Translations under genes and position numbers: made by a program
In this document: positions 35,490 to 49,246 of the stretch, one piece after another
Layout: each line of letters opens with the position of its first letter
Numbering within the stretch: the first letter of the stretch is position 1
The notes under the pieces: model-generated
Told to the model about the DNA's origin: nothing
Seen by the model: only the letters and a program-made list of their open reading frames with translations
Database searches by the model: none
Assembly (NCBI GenBank): GCA_905182995.1
Contig: CAJJDP010000137.1
Location: forward strand, 272,140 to 336,139
Reading direction: 5' to 3'
DNA: 64,000 bases
Origin: Paramecium octaurelia
Taxonomy: Eukaryota; Ciliophora; Oligohymenophorea; Peniculida; Parameciidae

Positions 35490-35657
35490 ATGGATATTAG
35501 AATCTCTTAATGCTTATTAGTAATTATATTGTTATATTACTTTTTATTCATTCAAAATAGTAGATTCTATTTTTAGTTGAATAATTATGAAGTGATGATG
35601 AAATAAAAGTAGTAACAGGAGTAATAAATAAAGGATGGTAATTGTGTTTGTTTATGA
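35490..35657 (+). CDS. Possible small membrane-anchored peptide (55 aa)
   Basis: A frame from ATG 35490 reads MDIRISQCLLVIILLYYFLF followed by a Tyr/Gln/Lys-rich tail ending at TGA 35657. The first 20 residues could be a signal anchor. It lies in the 444-bp gap between the 303-aa gene and eL18, and recurs at 36826-36993 through the duplication. In A+T-rich DNA with one stop codon, such frames occur by chance. Confidence 0.28.
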
Positions 35658-35755
35658 TTGAAATTCTAATGGAAAGAAAATCCAATATTTATATGAATAA
35701 TATTTGATTAAATGATTACGATGTTTTTATATATTAATGTACTTAAAAAGAACAA

Positions 35756-36401
35756 TCATCTTGCACCCTTTCCTCTTCTTGCAGTGTGGCTGACATATGG
35801 CTTAGCATGTGATCCTGGTAATCCTGAGGCTCTGCCAAAATGCTTCAATTCTTCTCTGACTCTTGGTCCTCTCAATAAGATTGTTCCAGTGCCTTTAAAT
35901 ATTAAATAATTTATATACCAGTTGGGTTTTATTGTGCTAATTGATCGAATGTCAAGACCTTTCCACCGGCGGCAAGAATTCTCTTTCTTGCGGTCTCAGT
36001 GAATCTCAAAGCACACACGTTGATCTTGGGAACAGTGAGGAGACGCACACTAAATGCTTTTTTACAAATAATTACTCATCTGTGACAGTACCTACAACAA
36101 CAAGTGTTCTAGTCTTGTCTTTGGCTGTATTAATTTATTTAACAAGTCTGCTAACACTAATTGGATATCTGGCTGTTCTTGTTTATTAGAGTCTTCTTAA
36201 GACTGTTGCATTGAAATTTGAATCTGTTCTTCTGGCTAAGAATTTATATAGCTAGGATTCAAATCAATTATTAAAATACCTTGATTAACAATTTCAAATA
36301 AAGGTTTGTTGAGGTCACCTTTCTTTAAACATTTCTTTGTACTCTTGTCTTCTTATATGCATCAACTCCCTAACATGATTATTAGTGATATTTGTTACCA
36401 T
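35756..36401 (-). CDS. RPL18: 60S ribosomal protein eL18 (left copy)
   Basis: The product is 178 aa with four introns (29, 28, 26 and 26 nt), the first directly after the ATG. eL18 is a large-subunit ribosomal protein. Blocks: [115 protein letters not shown] and [20 protein letters not shown]. Codon use is less A+T-biased than in neighbours, as expected for a highly expressed gene. It is repeated at 37092-37737. Confidence 0.96.
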
Positions 36402-36483
36402 TTTAAAAATAAATATATCTTTATTTAATTTATGTCATATATAACTACAATAAAATTATTCATCAATTCACACAATGCTACTN

Positions 36484-36647
36484 GGAAAATGATGATCACC
36501 AGATTTAGATATAGTGGAAGTAAAGAATTGAATAAAAAGTCTTGGCAGCACTGGCTTGAATTAGCCCAATTAAGAGGACACTTCTTAAATTTACAAAGTG
36601 ATAATGCCTTAACTTAGTACCTATTAAAGCATCAACAAACAGAATGA
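36484..36647 (+). pseudogene. 3' fragment of the 303-aa gene (duplicate)
   Basis: Same sequence as 35148-35311 and begins directly after the N. Artefactual second representation; the ATG visible nearby is not a real start. Confidence 0.88.
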
Positions 36648-37091
36648 CTTAATTTATTTAATGTATTTCTTCATTTTTTGATTCTCATTTAATTAACTAT
36701 CGACTCTAAATTCTATTCCATTGTATCTACAAAGTTAGGATAAGAATTTAGAATAATTAGCTTATTAAAATACTACTTATGTAAATCTAATTGAGTCTTA
36801 ATAAAAGAAATACAAATAGTTTTAAATGGATATTAGAATCTCTTAATGCTTATTAGTAATTATATTGTTATATTACTTTTTATTCATTCAAAATAGTAGA
36901 TTCTATTTTTAGTTGAATAATTATGAAGTGATGATGAAATAAAAGTAGTAACAGGAGTAATAAATAAAGGATGGTAATTGTGTTTGTTTATGATTGAAAT
37001 TCTAATGGAAAGAAAATCCAATATTTATATGAATAATATTTGATTAAATGATTACGATGTTTTTATATATTAATGTACTTAAAAAGAACAA

Positions 37092-37737
37092 TCATCTTGC
37101 ACCCTTTCCTCTTCTTGCAGTGTGGCTGACATATGGCTTAGCATGTGATCCTGGTAATCCTGAGGCTCTGCCAAAATGCTTCAATTCTTCTCTGACTCTT
37201 GGTCCTCTCAATAAGATTGTTCCAGTGCCTTTAAATATTAAATAATTTATATACCAGTTGGGTTTTATTGTGCTAATTGATCGAATGTCAAGACCTTTCC
37301 ACCGGCGGCAAGAATTCTCTTTCTTGCGGTCTCAGTGAATCTCAAAGCACACACGTTGATCTTGGGAACAGTGAGGAGACGCACACTAAATGCTTTTTTA
37401 CAAATAATTACTCATCTGTGACAGTACCTACAACAACAAGTGTTCTAGTCTTGTCTTTGGCTGTATTAATTTATTTAACAAGTCTGCTAACACTAATTGG
37501 ATATCTGGCTGTTCTTGTTTATTAGAGTCTTCTTAAGACTGTTGCATTGAAATTTGAATCTGTTCTTCTGGCTAAGAATTTATATAGCTAGGATTCAAAT
37601 CAATTATTAAAATACCTTGATTAACAATTTCAAATAAAGGTTTGTTGAGGTCACCTTTCTTTAAACATTTCTTTGTACTCTTGTCTTCTTATATGCATCA
37701 ACTCCCTAACATGATTATTAGTGATATTTGTTACCAT
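37092..37737 (-). CDS. RPL18: 60S ribosomal protein eL18 (right copy)
   Basis: Second copy of the eL18 gene of 35756-36401 with the same introns and product. It almost certainly represents the same locus; only this copy has the true upstream neighbour sequence (37819 onward). Confidence 0.94.
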
Positions 37738-38144
37738 TTTAAAAATAAATATATCTTTATTTAATTTATGTCATATATAACTACAATAAAATTATTCATC
37801 AATTCACACAATGCTACTCATCTTGCACCTATATTTCATTTAATTGATTCCTCTCATCCCAAATCAGTCCATTTAATATTGCAAAAATGATCTATAGCAA
37901 TATACTATTCTAAACTTAAAATTTTTAATTTTTGTTCAAGAAATCGATTCACTCAGTTGCCTATTGCTCATTCCTTCATAACACCGAACTCTGAAAATAT
38001 AAGAGAGATAGTTATATTGATAGAATTTAGAAATATATATATATTATTCTTAGATGGAAATGTTGGATTACCTTAATTTTGATCATAAGTATTTAGGACT
38101 TGGAATATAATTTTATAATGCTTATTTTATAATAGATATATTAT
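37738..38144. other. Intergenic region, possible remnant on minus strand
   Basis: Upstream of eL18. On the minus strand about 37870-37985 reads NRFLEQKLKILSLEQYIAID in one frame, which looks coding, but no start or intron set links it to anything. An AT tract lies at about 38035-38045. No gene is claimed. Confidence 0.3.
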
Positions 38145-38884
38145 TCATCTAGTATAAAATACTCCGCCGAAATTTCTAGAGTATCCATTGTTTGTGCTCT
38201 TGGTGTGATAATCATTACACACAAAACTTGATTTTCCAATTCCTGGAAGACGATTCCTAAATTGATATTTCAAGTTTACACTGCAAATTCCTTGTTTTTT
38301 AATAGATTCAGTTGTTTCAATTTATATATGGATGTCATTAACTCTCTTTTTTGAAGCAACAAATCAGCATCACTAACAATACTGTCAATAATTTGATTTC
38401 TGATGGTGGATTTGGGCACTTTATTGATTCTTTCATCAAAATATAGGCTATCCTTGAATTATTAGAGAGTCCTCTGTTTTTGGATGCTTTGAGAAGGAGT
38501 AGAACTGTAAAATTTCTATTGCTCCTTCCCTTATGCAGTCTTAGGAGTCTGATTTGATAATCTGTATCTGTTTTAAGTTACATTTCTTTGCTTATAGGTT
38601 TCAGCCTTAGGTTGATTGCATTAAGACTATTATTACTATTCTTATTCAAATTGTTATTGCTCATTCTGATTTTGGTGATTACGATTTTCTTGTTCATCTT
38701 GAAACTCTACTTTCAATTGTTTTTGTGGTGATTGGTGTGCTTATTGATTGTAAAACACTTGTTGAGTGGCTGAATATTTGGGTATTTCTTGTTTGGGAAC
38801 ATATACTGCAAATTTGTTGTTGGTTGAATAGGGTTCATCTTGGAATTCAACATTCTTATATATTGATTTGCTGTTGCTATTCAT
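38145..38884 (-). CDS. Gln-rich protein with C-terminal Gly/Tyr/Arg motif
   Basis: The product is 238 aa with one 23-nt intron at complement 38257-38279. It starts MNSNSKSIYKNVEFQDEP. The middle is Gln/Asn-rich; a helical stretch (DSIVSDADLLLQKRELMTS) precedes the C-terminus, which after the intron reads NRLPGIGKSSFVCNDYHTKS, then a Gly-Tyr-Ser-Arg and FYTR ending. I have no secure family; the ending looks like a conserved short motif and not a random tail. The start codon is only 54 bp from the divergent EF-hand gene. Confidence 0.7.
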
Positions 38885-38938
38885 TAAGGATATTGATTAT
38901 TTTATTATTTAATAATTAAATAATAATTAAATAACCCT
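38885..38938. promoter_or_regulatory. 54-bp shared divergent promoter region
   Basis: The two start codons (38884 minus strand, 38939 plus strand) are 54 bp apart, and the gap is almost pure A+T (TTATTATTTAATAATTAAATAATAATTAAAT-like). Any promoter elements for both genes must lie here or inside the genes. No specific motif can be named. Confidence 0.5.
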
Positions 38939-39539
38939 ATGAAATAAGATAAAAAAAAGTAAACTCTTCTCCAAAACCCCAAAAATCAAAGCAAGGGTCC
39001 CAAACAATAAGTCACTCAGAAGCTTCCTGATGATATGGTATCTTAAATGATATTAATATTATGATAGGAATCAGAAATCAGAGACTGTTTCAATTTTTAT
39101 GATCCCTCCAGAACAGGATTCATCAATCGTCAGAACATGAGATCAATATTGGGCAATTTTGGTTTCATCAATAAAACAGTGAAAGACATAGAAGAAGAAA
39201 TCAGAGATGTTGTGGAAGAGTATTCTTTCCTCTTATTCTTAGAACTCGTGATAGCTTTTCATTGAAAGATGTTATATAATTGATTTCCAGAAAGTGGTTT
39301 GAAAATAAAGGCAGAGATGATGAAATCGATGAAATTTATGAATTGTTTGTTCGAAAGTAAAAATGACCATTAAATCAAGGGATCGCAAAGTTGGATTGCC
39401 TGAAATAAAGAATGTATTTGCTCAATATTTGGATATTCAAATAAGTGATGCCGACATTCTTGAATTCATCTAAGATGCAAGCAAAGATAAGGATGGATTG
39501 ACAAAAGAAGACATCGCAGCTAAAATGGGTTACATCTGA
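38939..39539 (+). CDS. EF-hand-fold protein (calmodulin/centrin-like size)
   Basis: The product is 174 aa with three introns (30, 23 and 23 nt). After a Lys/Gln-rich N-terminus it reads SEIRDCFNFYDPSRTGFINR, QNMRSILGNFGF, then DDEIDEIYELFVRKDRKVGL, PEIKNVFAQYLDIQISDADI and DASKDKDGLTKEDIAAKMGY. The pattern is of paired EF-hands with most loops degenerate, as in centrin-like or dynein-regulatory-complex proteins; calcium binding is uncertain. The 30-nt intron is a multiple of three and could be retained. The next gene starts only 14 bp after the TGA. Confidence 0.84.
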
Positions 39540-39553
39540 TATTATAATTATAA

Positions 39554-39890
39554 ATGAACTTAAGATATTTAACCTTGTAAACATTTCTTAAAAAACATCC
39601 TACCATCAATGTAGAAAACTATTTACCAACGGCAGCAACAACCAATTCCGTCCCAATATCATAATTATGGACTGGAAAATATTGTTAGACTGTGTTGAGA
39701 CTTAGCAATCTCAACTCATTTTAATAATTATAAGTGAAACAGAAAAGAATAACAGCACCTATGAAAGTCTAAAAGTTCTTTCAAAAACCTAAATTTGATA
39801 AAGTTAACTATAAATATGATGCTACAGAAATATATGGGCTCAATTTACATCATAGATGAGCTTGATAAGGATATTGATATTACTAAATGA
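39554..39890 (+). CDS. Small hypothetical protein, 103 aa
   Basis: Starts MNLRYLTLQTFLKKHPTINV and ends KYMGSIYIIDELDKDIDITK after a 25-nt intron (gttaac...ctacag). Removing the intron replaces an earlier TGA at 39857-39859 with a longer, more coding-like end. Basic and Gln-rich. No family recognised. It lies 14 bp after the EF-hand gene and 54 bp before the stop of the convergent gene. Confidence 0.55.
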
Positions 39891-39944
39891 ATAATTTTAT
39901 TAATAGTATATATATATCACCAATCATATATGTGTACTTGACCA

Positions 39945-40865
39945 TCACAACCTCTTTTTTAATTATTTGCTAAATTAATTTAAGTCTGCAATGATGTGCA
40001 TTATTTCTTTCACTTCAGGAGTTTAAGAGTTATTTTAATTCTTCTTATTCTTTTATGCAATACTTTTTTTAGATTTCTCACTCATTTTTGTTTCATTGAG
40101 TTTTGGTTTAAATGTACAATCCTTCATTTCTTTTTCGCTCTTCCTTTTTTGTTCAAAATTAATTTTATCTTGGAGTCTTTATTTCCATTCCTAGTTTCTT
40201 TTAGCAATATCGGGAGGTGACTGTGGTTTCTCTTATTATTTAATCTCAATCTCAATCCTAGGGGCAGTTGGAGATTTGCGTAAATGAATTTTGGCATAGC
40301 TTCCCTAATAATCTGAGAGAATAGACTATTAAGACTGTTTTTGAAGAGGAGAAGTCAAGTTTTGAGATGAATTTCTTCGAAATGCAAAATTACTGTTATT
40401 TTGTTATTTGATGGGACTAATGTCTTCTACAGGAAAGAGTTCTTCTTTAACCTTAAAACTTGATAATCTCAATTCAGATCTTTCTAATGGAACAGATTAT
40501 CTTCTCAATTCTTAGGAACTTGCATATCTTTAGTATTGACTAAGAAGAGCTTAGTCATCATCTTTTTGTTCTGTTGTTTCCTCTATTTGATGTGGTTTCA
40601 TTATAGATGGAGAACTTGTAATAGAATCAGAAACTTTGTTAGGAGTATTTACAAGTTTTAAGAATTCATCATATTTTTTGATTGTCAATTAAACATCTTT
40701 TTAGACATCTTTAATTAATGAGCAGGATTTCTTTGCGACTATTTTGGCATTGAATAGAGATTCATTCAATTTGATATGAGATTTATCAGGAGTTATGGGA
40801 TGGGAAACCTTTTATGCATATGATTGTTCATGAATCCTTTTTTTTGATTCCGAAAGTATTTGCAT
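39945..40865 (-). CDS. Lys/Ser/Gln-rich hypothetical protein, 306 aa
   Basis: A single exon, MQILSESKKRIHEQSYAQKV... ending SKQLKKRL. The C-terminal part has the charged-helix plus CTFKPKLN pattern (KSEKEMKDCTFKPKLNETK) that recurs in many ciliate and other protist cytoskeletal proteins. Mostly disordered otherwise. No enzyme domain. Start is 176 bp from the divergent EF-hand gene. Confidence 0.66.
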
Positions 40866-41041
40866 ATTCAATAACAATACTTGATTGTTTTAATTTAATT
40901 TTATTATTTATTCTGTTTTAGTATTATAAAATATATGTTCATTTGCGTAATTAGTAATAATCCAATGAGGAGAGTGACAAATTCAAAGTAACTAATTTAT
41001 TGAAATACACAATAAATTAATTACAGAAATAAAATTTTATT

Positions 41042-42056
41042 ATGGATTAATCACAACTATTGAACATATGGAGAGGAATCAAGGAGGCTCTACAAAAGAA
41101 ATACAATGACAGTAATACAGCATACTATGATTTGGATGTGAATAACTCTGGAGAAATTGAAATTGATGATCTGGAATCAGAATTAAAGAGAAATCACAAC
41201 ATCCAATCTGATGAGTATTAGTTATTGATATCTCAATAATAGAACCATTAAATAGATATTTGAATATTTGAACACCTCAAAGTCTGGAGCCATAGATTTA
41301 GAAGAATTTGAAGCTCATTGGACACAAGTTGATTAAAATATAAAGCAAGCAACAAATTAATAATAGTCTTAACAAAAACTTAGATAAGAAACTGAACAAT
41401 AACTCTTAACATCATCTGGATAGAAATCAACACAATAGTTCTCTGATCTATTTAAAAGTTATGCCTCTGGAAATTCACCTACTAAATACATCAATATTTA
41501 AGGTGATTTCTAAATTAATCACTTTACTCAAACTATTACTCCTAAATATGAGCAATAACGACCTCTTAATTTTTTGGATAATTTCAATTATAATAAGAAA
41601 ATATCACCACCCAAACATTCCTATTTATTGAAAGATAAAAATGAAATTTCTTAAGATAGACTTAGGGAAATGTAATAAAGAATTACTAATATATTTAATG
41701 GAATTCCAGAACGCAAAAATTCATCTCCAAAATTGAGAATGGATTTTGATACTTACCTTAACAAATAATTGGGAAAACCAAATACAACCAGAAGGCAGAC
41801 TTCATATCCTTAATTTTCATATGATTTTCAAAATCTCTATCCATAAAGAAGAAGTTAGAAAAATTATGAATAAAGATTTTCCTTTAATACAAGAACTGAC
41901 CCATCTCCTAATAGATCATAAGATAGAATTTCATTATAACAATATGCATATTAATTTTTTGATAGAACTTACGAACTCAAAAAAACCTCGCCTTTTATTG
42001 GGTTGTAGAAGAAATAGTAGGTTTAACCTAAAACAACGTTTATGTTCCGATTATGA
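41042..42056 (+). CDS. EF-hand protein with long Gln/Ser-rich tail
   Basis: The product is 328 aa with one 28-nt intron. The N-terminus has an EF-hand pair: AYYDLDVNNSGEIEIDDLES (good DxNxSG loop) and EYLNTSKSGAIDLEEFEAHW (degenerate first position). The remaining 230 residues are Gln/Ser/Asn/Pro-rich with scattered aromatic residues and look disordered. The intron lies between the two hands. It probably responds to calcium; partner unknown. It ends 57 bp before the NDR-type kinase gene on the same strand. Confidence 0.77.
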
Positions 42057-42113
42057 CAATTTAAAATTATATAATTATTTATCTATAATTAGTCAATTAT
42101 AAACTTATTAATA

Positions 42114-43668
<1,555 letters not shown>

Positions 43669-43984
43669 TAAACAAAATCAATCTATTGCAATTTCATATA
43701 TAATTTTAATATATTCCCTTGATATTATATTGTAATTATAAACATCTTGAAGATTATCATTGAAATTTAGTATTAATATTAAATTTGTATATTTATGTAG
43801 GAATAACTTAATAGAGTGTTCAACAAATGTTATTTCATTGCAATTGTATTCATAGCTTATCTATCTGATAAAAGAAAAATTTGTTAAATAAATCAATAAA
43901 TGATTTTATTAAAATTGTGTTAATTCACCTTTCCATTTTAATTTATATAGAAAATTTTAAATATAGAAAAACAATTATTTAATT
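43669..43984. other. Intergenic region, nothing recognised
   Basis: A+T-rich spacer between the NDR-type kinase and the Q/His-rich gene; presumed 3' and 5' flanks. No frame with coding character. Confidence 0.5.
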
Positions 43985-45101
43985 ATGTCAAATAAAGTTC
44001 CAGCCTTAATTACACTTGGAGTAGATAGATAAGATCTCTAAAAATTTGACGATAAGATGCAATTAGGAAACGAGGAATTCAAAATTTCAGGTGTTAAAGT
44101 TTCTCTAAATGAAACCTAAATATGTGGAATCGCTTTTACTTATTAAAATATCTAGAATGGAAGAAAAATAATCTGTAATGACACCTGCATAACTGGGAAA
44201 AACATCAGTCAATATGAATTTGAAATAGGTCAAAGTAATAATAAATTTTAAATTTAGATGATTATATTTAAGTTCTTTTTGGATATTACGAATCTGGGAT
44301 TACTTAAATAGGAATAATAACTTATAAGGGATAACAAGCAATCTTCGGAAAGGATTAGGGATACAAATTTAATTACATGTTTATGGGATATACATTTACA
44401 GGATGTTCTGGTTCTTACAAAAAAGGATGCCTAGAATCCCTTACTTTCAAAGTAAGCAAGTTACCTAGAGAATTTTTGGCTCAACAAGTATTTACCATAC
44501 TTATATAGTTCTCTCCTTTGCTGGAAATCATCTACCCAGGTAATCCATATGAAAATATTGTTCTGACTAATTTTGAGCAAGAATCTCAATACTAATATGA
44601 ATAACAACCTTAGACTGTAATGTAACCTGTAGTTTCATCTGAATTGATATATTCAATGAACCAAAATCAGACACCCTAACTACAACAAGGTTATCCAATT
44701 TAGAATCAAGTAAATCCCCCAAATTAGATTCCTCAAAATTAGATTCCTCCTTATGGAAATCCATATTAGTAGCCTAATCAATATTAAACATACTAATAAT
44801 ATCCAAATAATTAATAATACTACCCTACAACATAATAAGGACCCAATCAAGTTGTTGTAGTAAATTCACAATAATAACCATAATAATAACAATAATAATA
44901 ATATTAAAAATAAGGTCCTGGATTTGCAGGTACAATGGCTAGAACTGCTTTAGGAACATTCGCAGCTATTGAAACTGTTAGGATGATTGAAAATATTGGA
45001 CATCACCATCATCATTCAGCAAATGTTGTTGTAGTTGGTATAATTCTCATTTAAATATTTTAGGTAATAAACACCATGGACATCATCATCACAGAAGATG
45101 A
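43985..45101 (+). CDS. Protein with jacalin-like N-terminal region, polyglutamine stretch and His-rich C-terminus
   Basis: The product is 353 aa with two introns (44229-44257, 29 nt; a 26-nt one near the end). The N-terminal 160 residues look beta-rich with Gly turns (VLFGYYESGITQIGIITYKG; FMGYTFTGCSGSYKKGC), faintly jacalin-like. Then comes a Pro/Gln/Asn/Tyr region ending in a Gln run written mostly with TAA, and a C-terminus AGTMARTALGTFAAIETVRM followed by two natural histidine clusters (IGHHHHHSAN; KHHGHHHHRR). The His clusters could bind metal. Function unknown. Confidence 0.75.
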
Positions 45102-45162
45102 ATTAAGAATTGTGATTAAATTATTTATTAATATTTTCAGTATTTTCTAAAAATAATTATCA

Positions 45163-47039
45163 ATGCAACAAAGTGAATAAGGAAAATTGTGGTAAACTAT
45201 TCCTAAGGATTTTGTGTAATCTAAGGTCAAATATGAAGCAACAGTAACAAAACTAGGGAAACAGTAACATTAAAGACATCTTGTAGTTACTGATAAGCAT
45301 ATATTGTTATTCAAAGTAATTGAAACTATATTCAAAGCAAAATGGAAAATTTGCACATAAATTATTACCTCTTGATTTTTCAACTAGATTTGAGATGTTT
45401 CGAGATGCTCCTATTTTAAAGTCTAATGCATAAACAAAAAAATCAACTCCAAATACTCCTCATTCTAATCGAGTTGATATTGTTAAGCCAGAGGATATTT
45501 AAACTTTAGGAGATATCTTGCATATAAGATTATCAATTGAATCATCTGATAAATACTGGGATTTCACTAGTGATCAAGAAACCTTGAAAACATTTAGAAA
45601 ACTATTTGGTTAAAAAATAAATCAAATGGGATTTCATCATATGTTTAAAGTGTTCAAAAAGATTGGCAAAGGCAATTTTGCAAGTGTGTATTTAGCAGAG
45701 AGAATAGAGGACGGCTAATAGATGGCAATTAAAGCCTTTTCAAAAAGTGCTGTTTATGCTGAAGAGAATGGGAAAGTAATATTATCCATATAAAAATAAG
45801 GAAGGACTCATCAATGAAATAACCATAATGAGAGAATTGGATCATCCAAACATCATGAAACTTTATGAAGTCTATGAAACACAGAATTCATTATACATGG
45901 GTCTAGAATTATTATAGGGAGGTTAACTCTATGATATAATCAAAAAGAAAGTGATATTAAACAATAAATAAATACAATCTATAATGAAGGGACTGCTAGA
46001 AGGATTGGCACACATGCATTCCAAAAACATAATGCATAGAGATTTGAAACTCGAAAATATATTGTTCAAAGAATAAAAGTTAGTTTAAATATTATTATAA
46101 TAGTGACATAAATTCTGTAGTTATAGCGGATTTTGGTTTAGCAACATTTGTGAATCTTCCGGTCTACTTGTATTGTAGATGTGGAACACCTGGTTTTGTA
46201 GCACCAGAAGTCATAAATATTACAGATATGTCAACTACATATGACAGCGTTTGTGATATCTACTCTTTAGGATTGGTGTTCCATATACTTTTGACAGGGA
46301 AACCAGGATTTCCAGGAAGAAGTTATAACACTATTGTTTAATAAAATAAGGAGGCCAAGGTTAATTTTAAGAGTTCAGTCTTTGAAGTCGTACAACCATA
46401 AGCCTTTGAATTATTAAAACAAATGTTAGAACCTAATCCCAAAAGTAGAATTACTGCAAAATAAGCTATGAAATTTGAATACATTAAATTATGTGAGGCA
46501 GTTCAATTAAACATCTCATCTGAAGAAGATGGCGACATCGAGGAAGTCGATGATAAACCAGAATTAAATGCTAGAATACAATTAATCAATCAACAGTAAA
46601 ATCTCTAAATCTATATTAGAGCTGTCAAGTTTGACATGCTGAGAATTAATCAATTGACTAACTCACCCTTAAAATCTCCAGTTATGTAAGCCACCAATAA
46701 AATGAAAGAAGGGCAAAATAAAGATTAACAAATGATCATGAGAACTCCTGTTATTACAGGTAGAATTGTTGAATGCGAAGGTTTAAGAATGAAATAACAA
46801 TATATTTAGACTCTCCCAATATGAACTAGTTTGTTTCACCAAGTGTTCAATTCAAAAAACTCTAAGAGAAGTAAAATACTTTCTTCATAGTTAGTTAATA
46901 ATAAGCTCCAACCGGAAATGTTTTGTTAAAGTATACTTAAAAACCATAACAGCAGTAACAGAAAGACAACGAAGATGATAAAAAAGAATAGTCTAATATT
47001 GCAAAATCAGTAAAAGCTGCCCTTAGCAAACATATCTGA
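45163..47039 (+). CDS. CAMK-like serine/threonine kinase with N-terminal PH-like region
   Basis: The product is 591 aa with four introns (22, 25, 25 and 29 nt). The first 130 residues (RHLVVTDKHILLFKQNGKFA; DILHIRLSIESSDKYWDFTS) resemble a PH-type fold. Kinase motifs: FKKIGKGNFASVYLAERIED, MAIKAFSKS, ITIMRELDHPNIMKLYEVYE, NIMHRDLKLENILFKEQ, VIADFGLATFV, GTPGFVAPEVIN and DIYSLGLVFHILLTGKPGF. It is followed by a long acidic and Gln-rich tail. The last intron must be removed to reach the true end (SVKAALSKHI). It has the catalytic residues of an active kinase; upstream signal unknown. Confidence 0.94.
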
Positions 47040-47140
47040 TCTAAATAAATACAATTATTTATTATTTAAATTATACTATGAAATGGAGGAGTTTTGAGAA
47101 TTATGATCTTATTTCTAATATAATACCTATAATTTTTGAT

Positions 47141-48112
47141 CATTCTTACCCATCTTCCTTTGGTTTCTCCTAAGATTCATCACTTTCAGATTGAGAACTT
47201 TCATGCTCTTACTCAACTGGCTACTCTTTTATTTTCTGAGTTTAAAAGTCAAGGAATTATTAGTATGCTCTTTGTAACTTCTCTTTTAGGTCCCTTTCCA
47301 TTTCCTAAGAATAATTTAATTTTCATTTTACGTTAAATCTCTCATTACTATATTCTTTAAGTGGGTTCATCCCTTCATTTGTTTTAACTGGTTACCATAA
47401 TAAATATGGAGCTGTTCTAAGAATTTCTAAGATATATAATTTACTTTGTGATAAAAAATTCTCTCATTGTTTTTAATTAGAGCTCCAATAATAATTACTA
47501 ATAAAATTGATACAATATTTACTTGTCTTCTAAATTCATCAGCTGCTAATTCTCTCTCTAATTACTTTCTTTCTGTTACCAATTATTCTTTTCTTTTCTA
47601 TTTTTTATTATTTATATTATACATCTTAATCCTCCTTATATACCATCAAATCTTGTCTGTCTTTATCTTCCAGTCTTTTATTGATTTCAATTTATTTGTC
47701 CAACTAAGTTTACATAACACTCTAAATTACTTTTTATTTTTCTCCATCCAAGTCTTACTTAGCTCTTTGTAAATGGTTGCCAAATAGAAATTTTGCTATT
47801 CTTCTATCCTTCTCCTTCTAGGCAATGGGTACTTTTTGATCAAGCTACTTTTACTTTTCAGCACGTTCCTCCTTTGCACCCTCAAGATTTATAACAAAAG
47901 TCTTCAAAACATTCGTATTCTATAATTACCTTTTCATTTTCATCCTTAGGTTTCTTATTTTTGTGATTATTCCTTCTATTATCATATTAAATGCAAATTA
48001 CTAAAAGGGCATGCTTTTAATTTCTTTAATCAAGCTTTTTCGTTTACTTAAACTTTCCTATTGTTTCTTATTTAATTCTTTCAATTTGTTTTTTATGTCA
48101 TCCACATTCATT
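47141..48112 (-). CDS. Pinin/SDK/memA-domain protein
   Basis: The product is 280 aa with five introns (26, 28, 20, 28 and 27 nt); with all removed the frame is exact. It starts MNVDDIKNKLKELNKKQQES. The pinin signature is seen: DRRIAKFLFGNHLQRAKQDL, LDKQIEINKRLEDKDRQD, then KLMNLEDKQILYQFYQQLLL and TKTAPYLLWQPVKTNEGMNP, followed by an acidic Glu/Ser tail. Pinin homologues associate with spliceosomes and the exon-junction complex, which fits a genome with many tiny introns. It converges with the kinase, with 101 bp between stops. Confidence 0.83.
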
Positions 48113-48486
48113 TTAGAGCAATTATATATTTATTAATAAATTATATTATTCTATACGATTGAAGACCAAATAAATAATTCTCATTGTGGTTTTTAATTCT
48201 CATTTTCGCAATGATTTAAATGAAACTATATTTAGATAAATGAAGGATGAATTTATTTCAAATAAATAATAGAATTTAAGGTTGGAGATTCGATTGTTGA
48301 ATGGGGAATTGGATGTTAATTGTGTATTAATTATTTCATGAATATCAACTTAATTTTCTAATGTTTTGATATTAATTTTTTATAATGGTTTATTTAGCCT
48401 AAGAAGAATTTGTAAAATAATTTTAGAGTTAAATAATGGATTAATATATTTAATGTGTATTTTTAAATATGATTGTACATACTAAG
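48113..48486. other. Intergenic region, nothing recognised
   Basis: A+T-rich spacer between the pinin start and the Rab stop, both on the minus strand. No supported gene. Confidence 0.5.
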
Positions 48487-49163
<677 letters not shown>

Positions 49164-49246
49164 TTCCTTTTTGTTTATAATTTATTTTATATTGTTATTA
49201 TATAATTTCTATAGATGTCTCAAATATATTATTATTTAATAAAATT

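Larger units (their letters stand above)
35148..37818. repeat. Direct duplication around N at 36483 (assembly join)
   Basis: 35148-36482 (1335 bp) recurs at 36484-37818 with offset 1336. Each copy holds the 3' end of the 303-aa gene and the complete eL18 gene. Confidence 0.93.

Noticed and set aside
41746..42102. Standard-code frame of 118 codons on the plus strand
   Set aside because: It overlaps the EF-hand gene in another frame; the ciliate-code frame of that gene has the EF-hand motifs and a consistent intron.
47467..47772. Hydrophobic 101-codon frame on the plus strand
   Set aside because: It is antisense to the pinin homologue, whose minus-strand exons join perfectly; hydrophobic residues arise from the complement of Lys/Glu codons.
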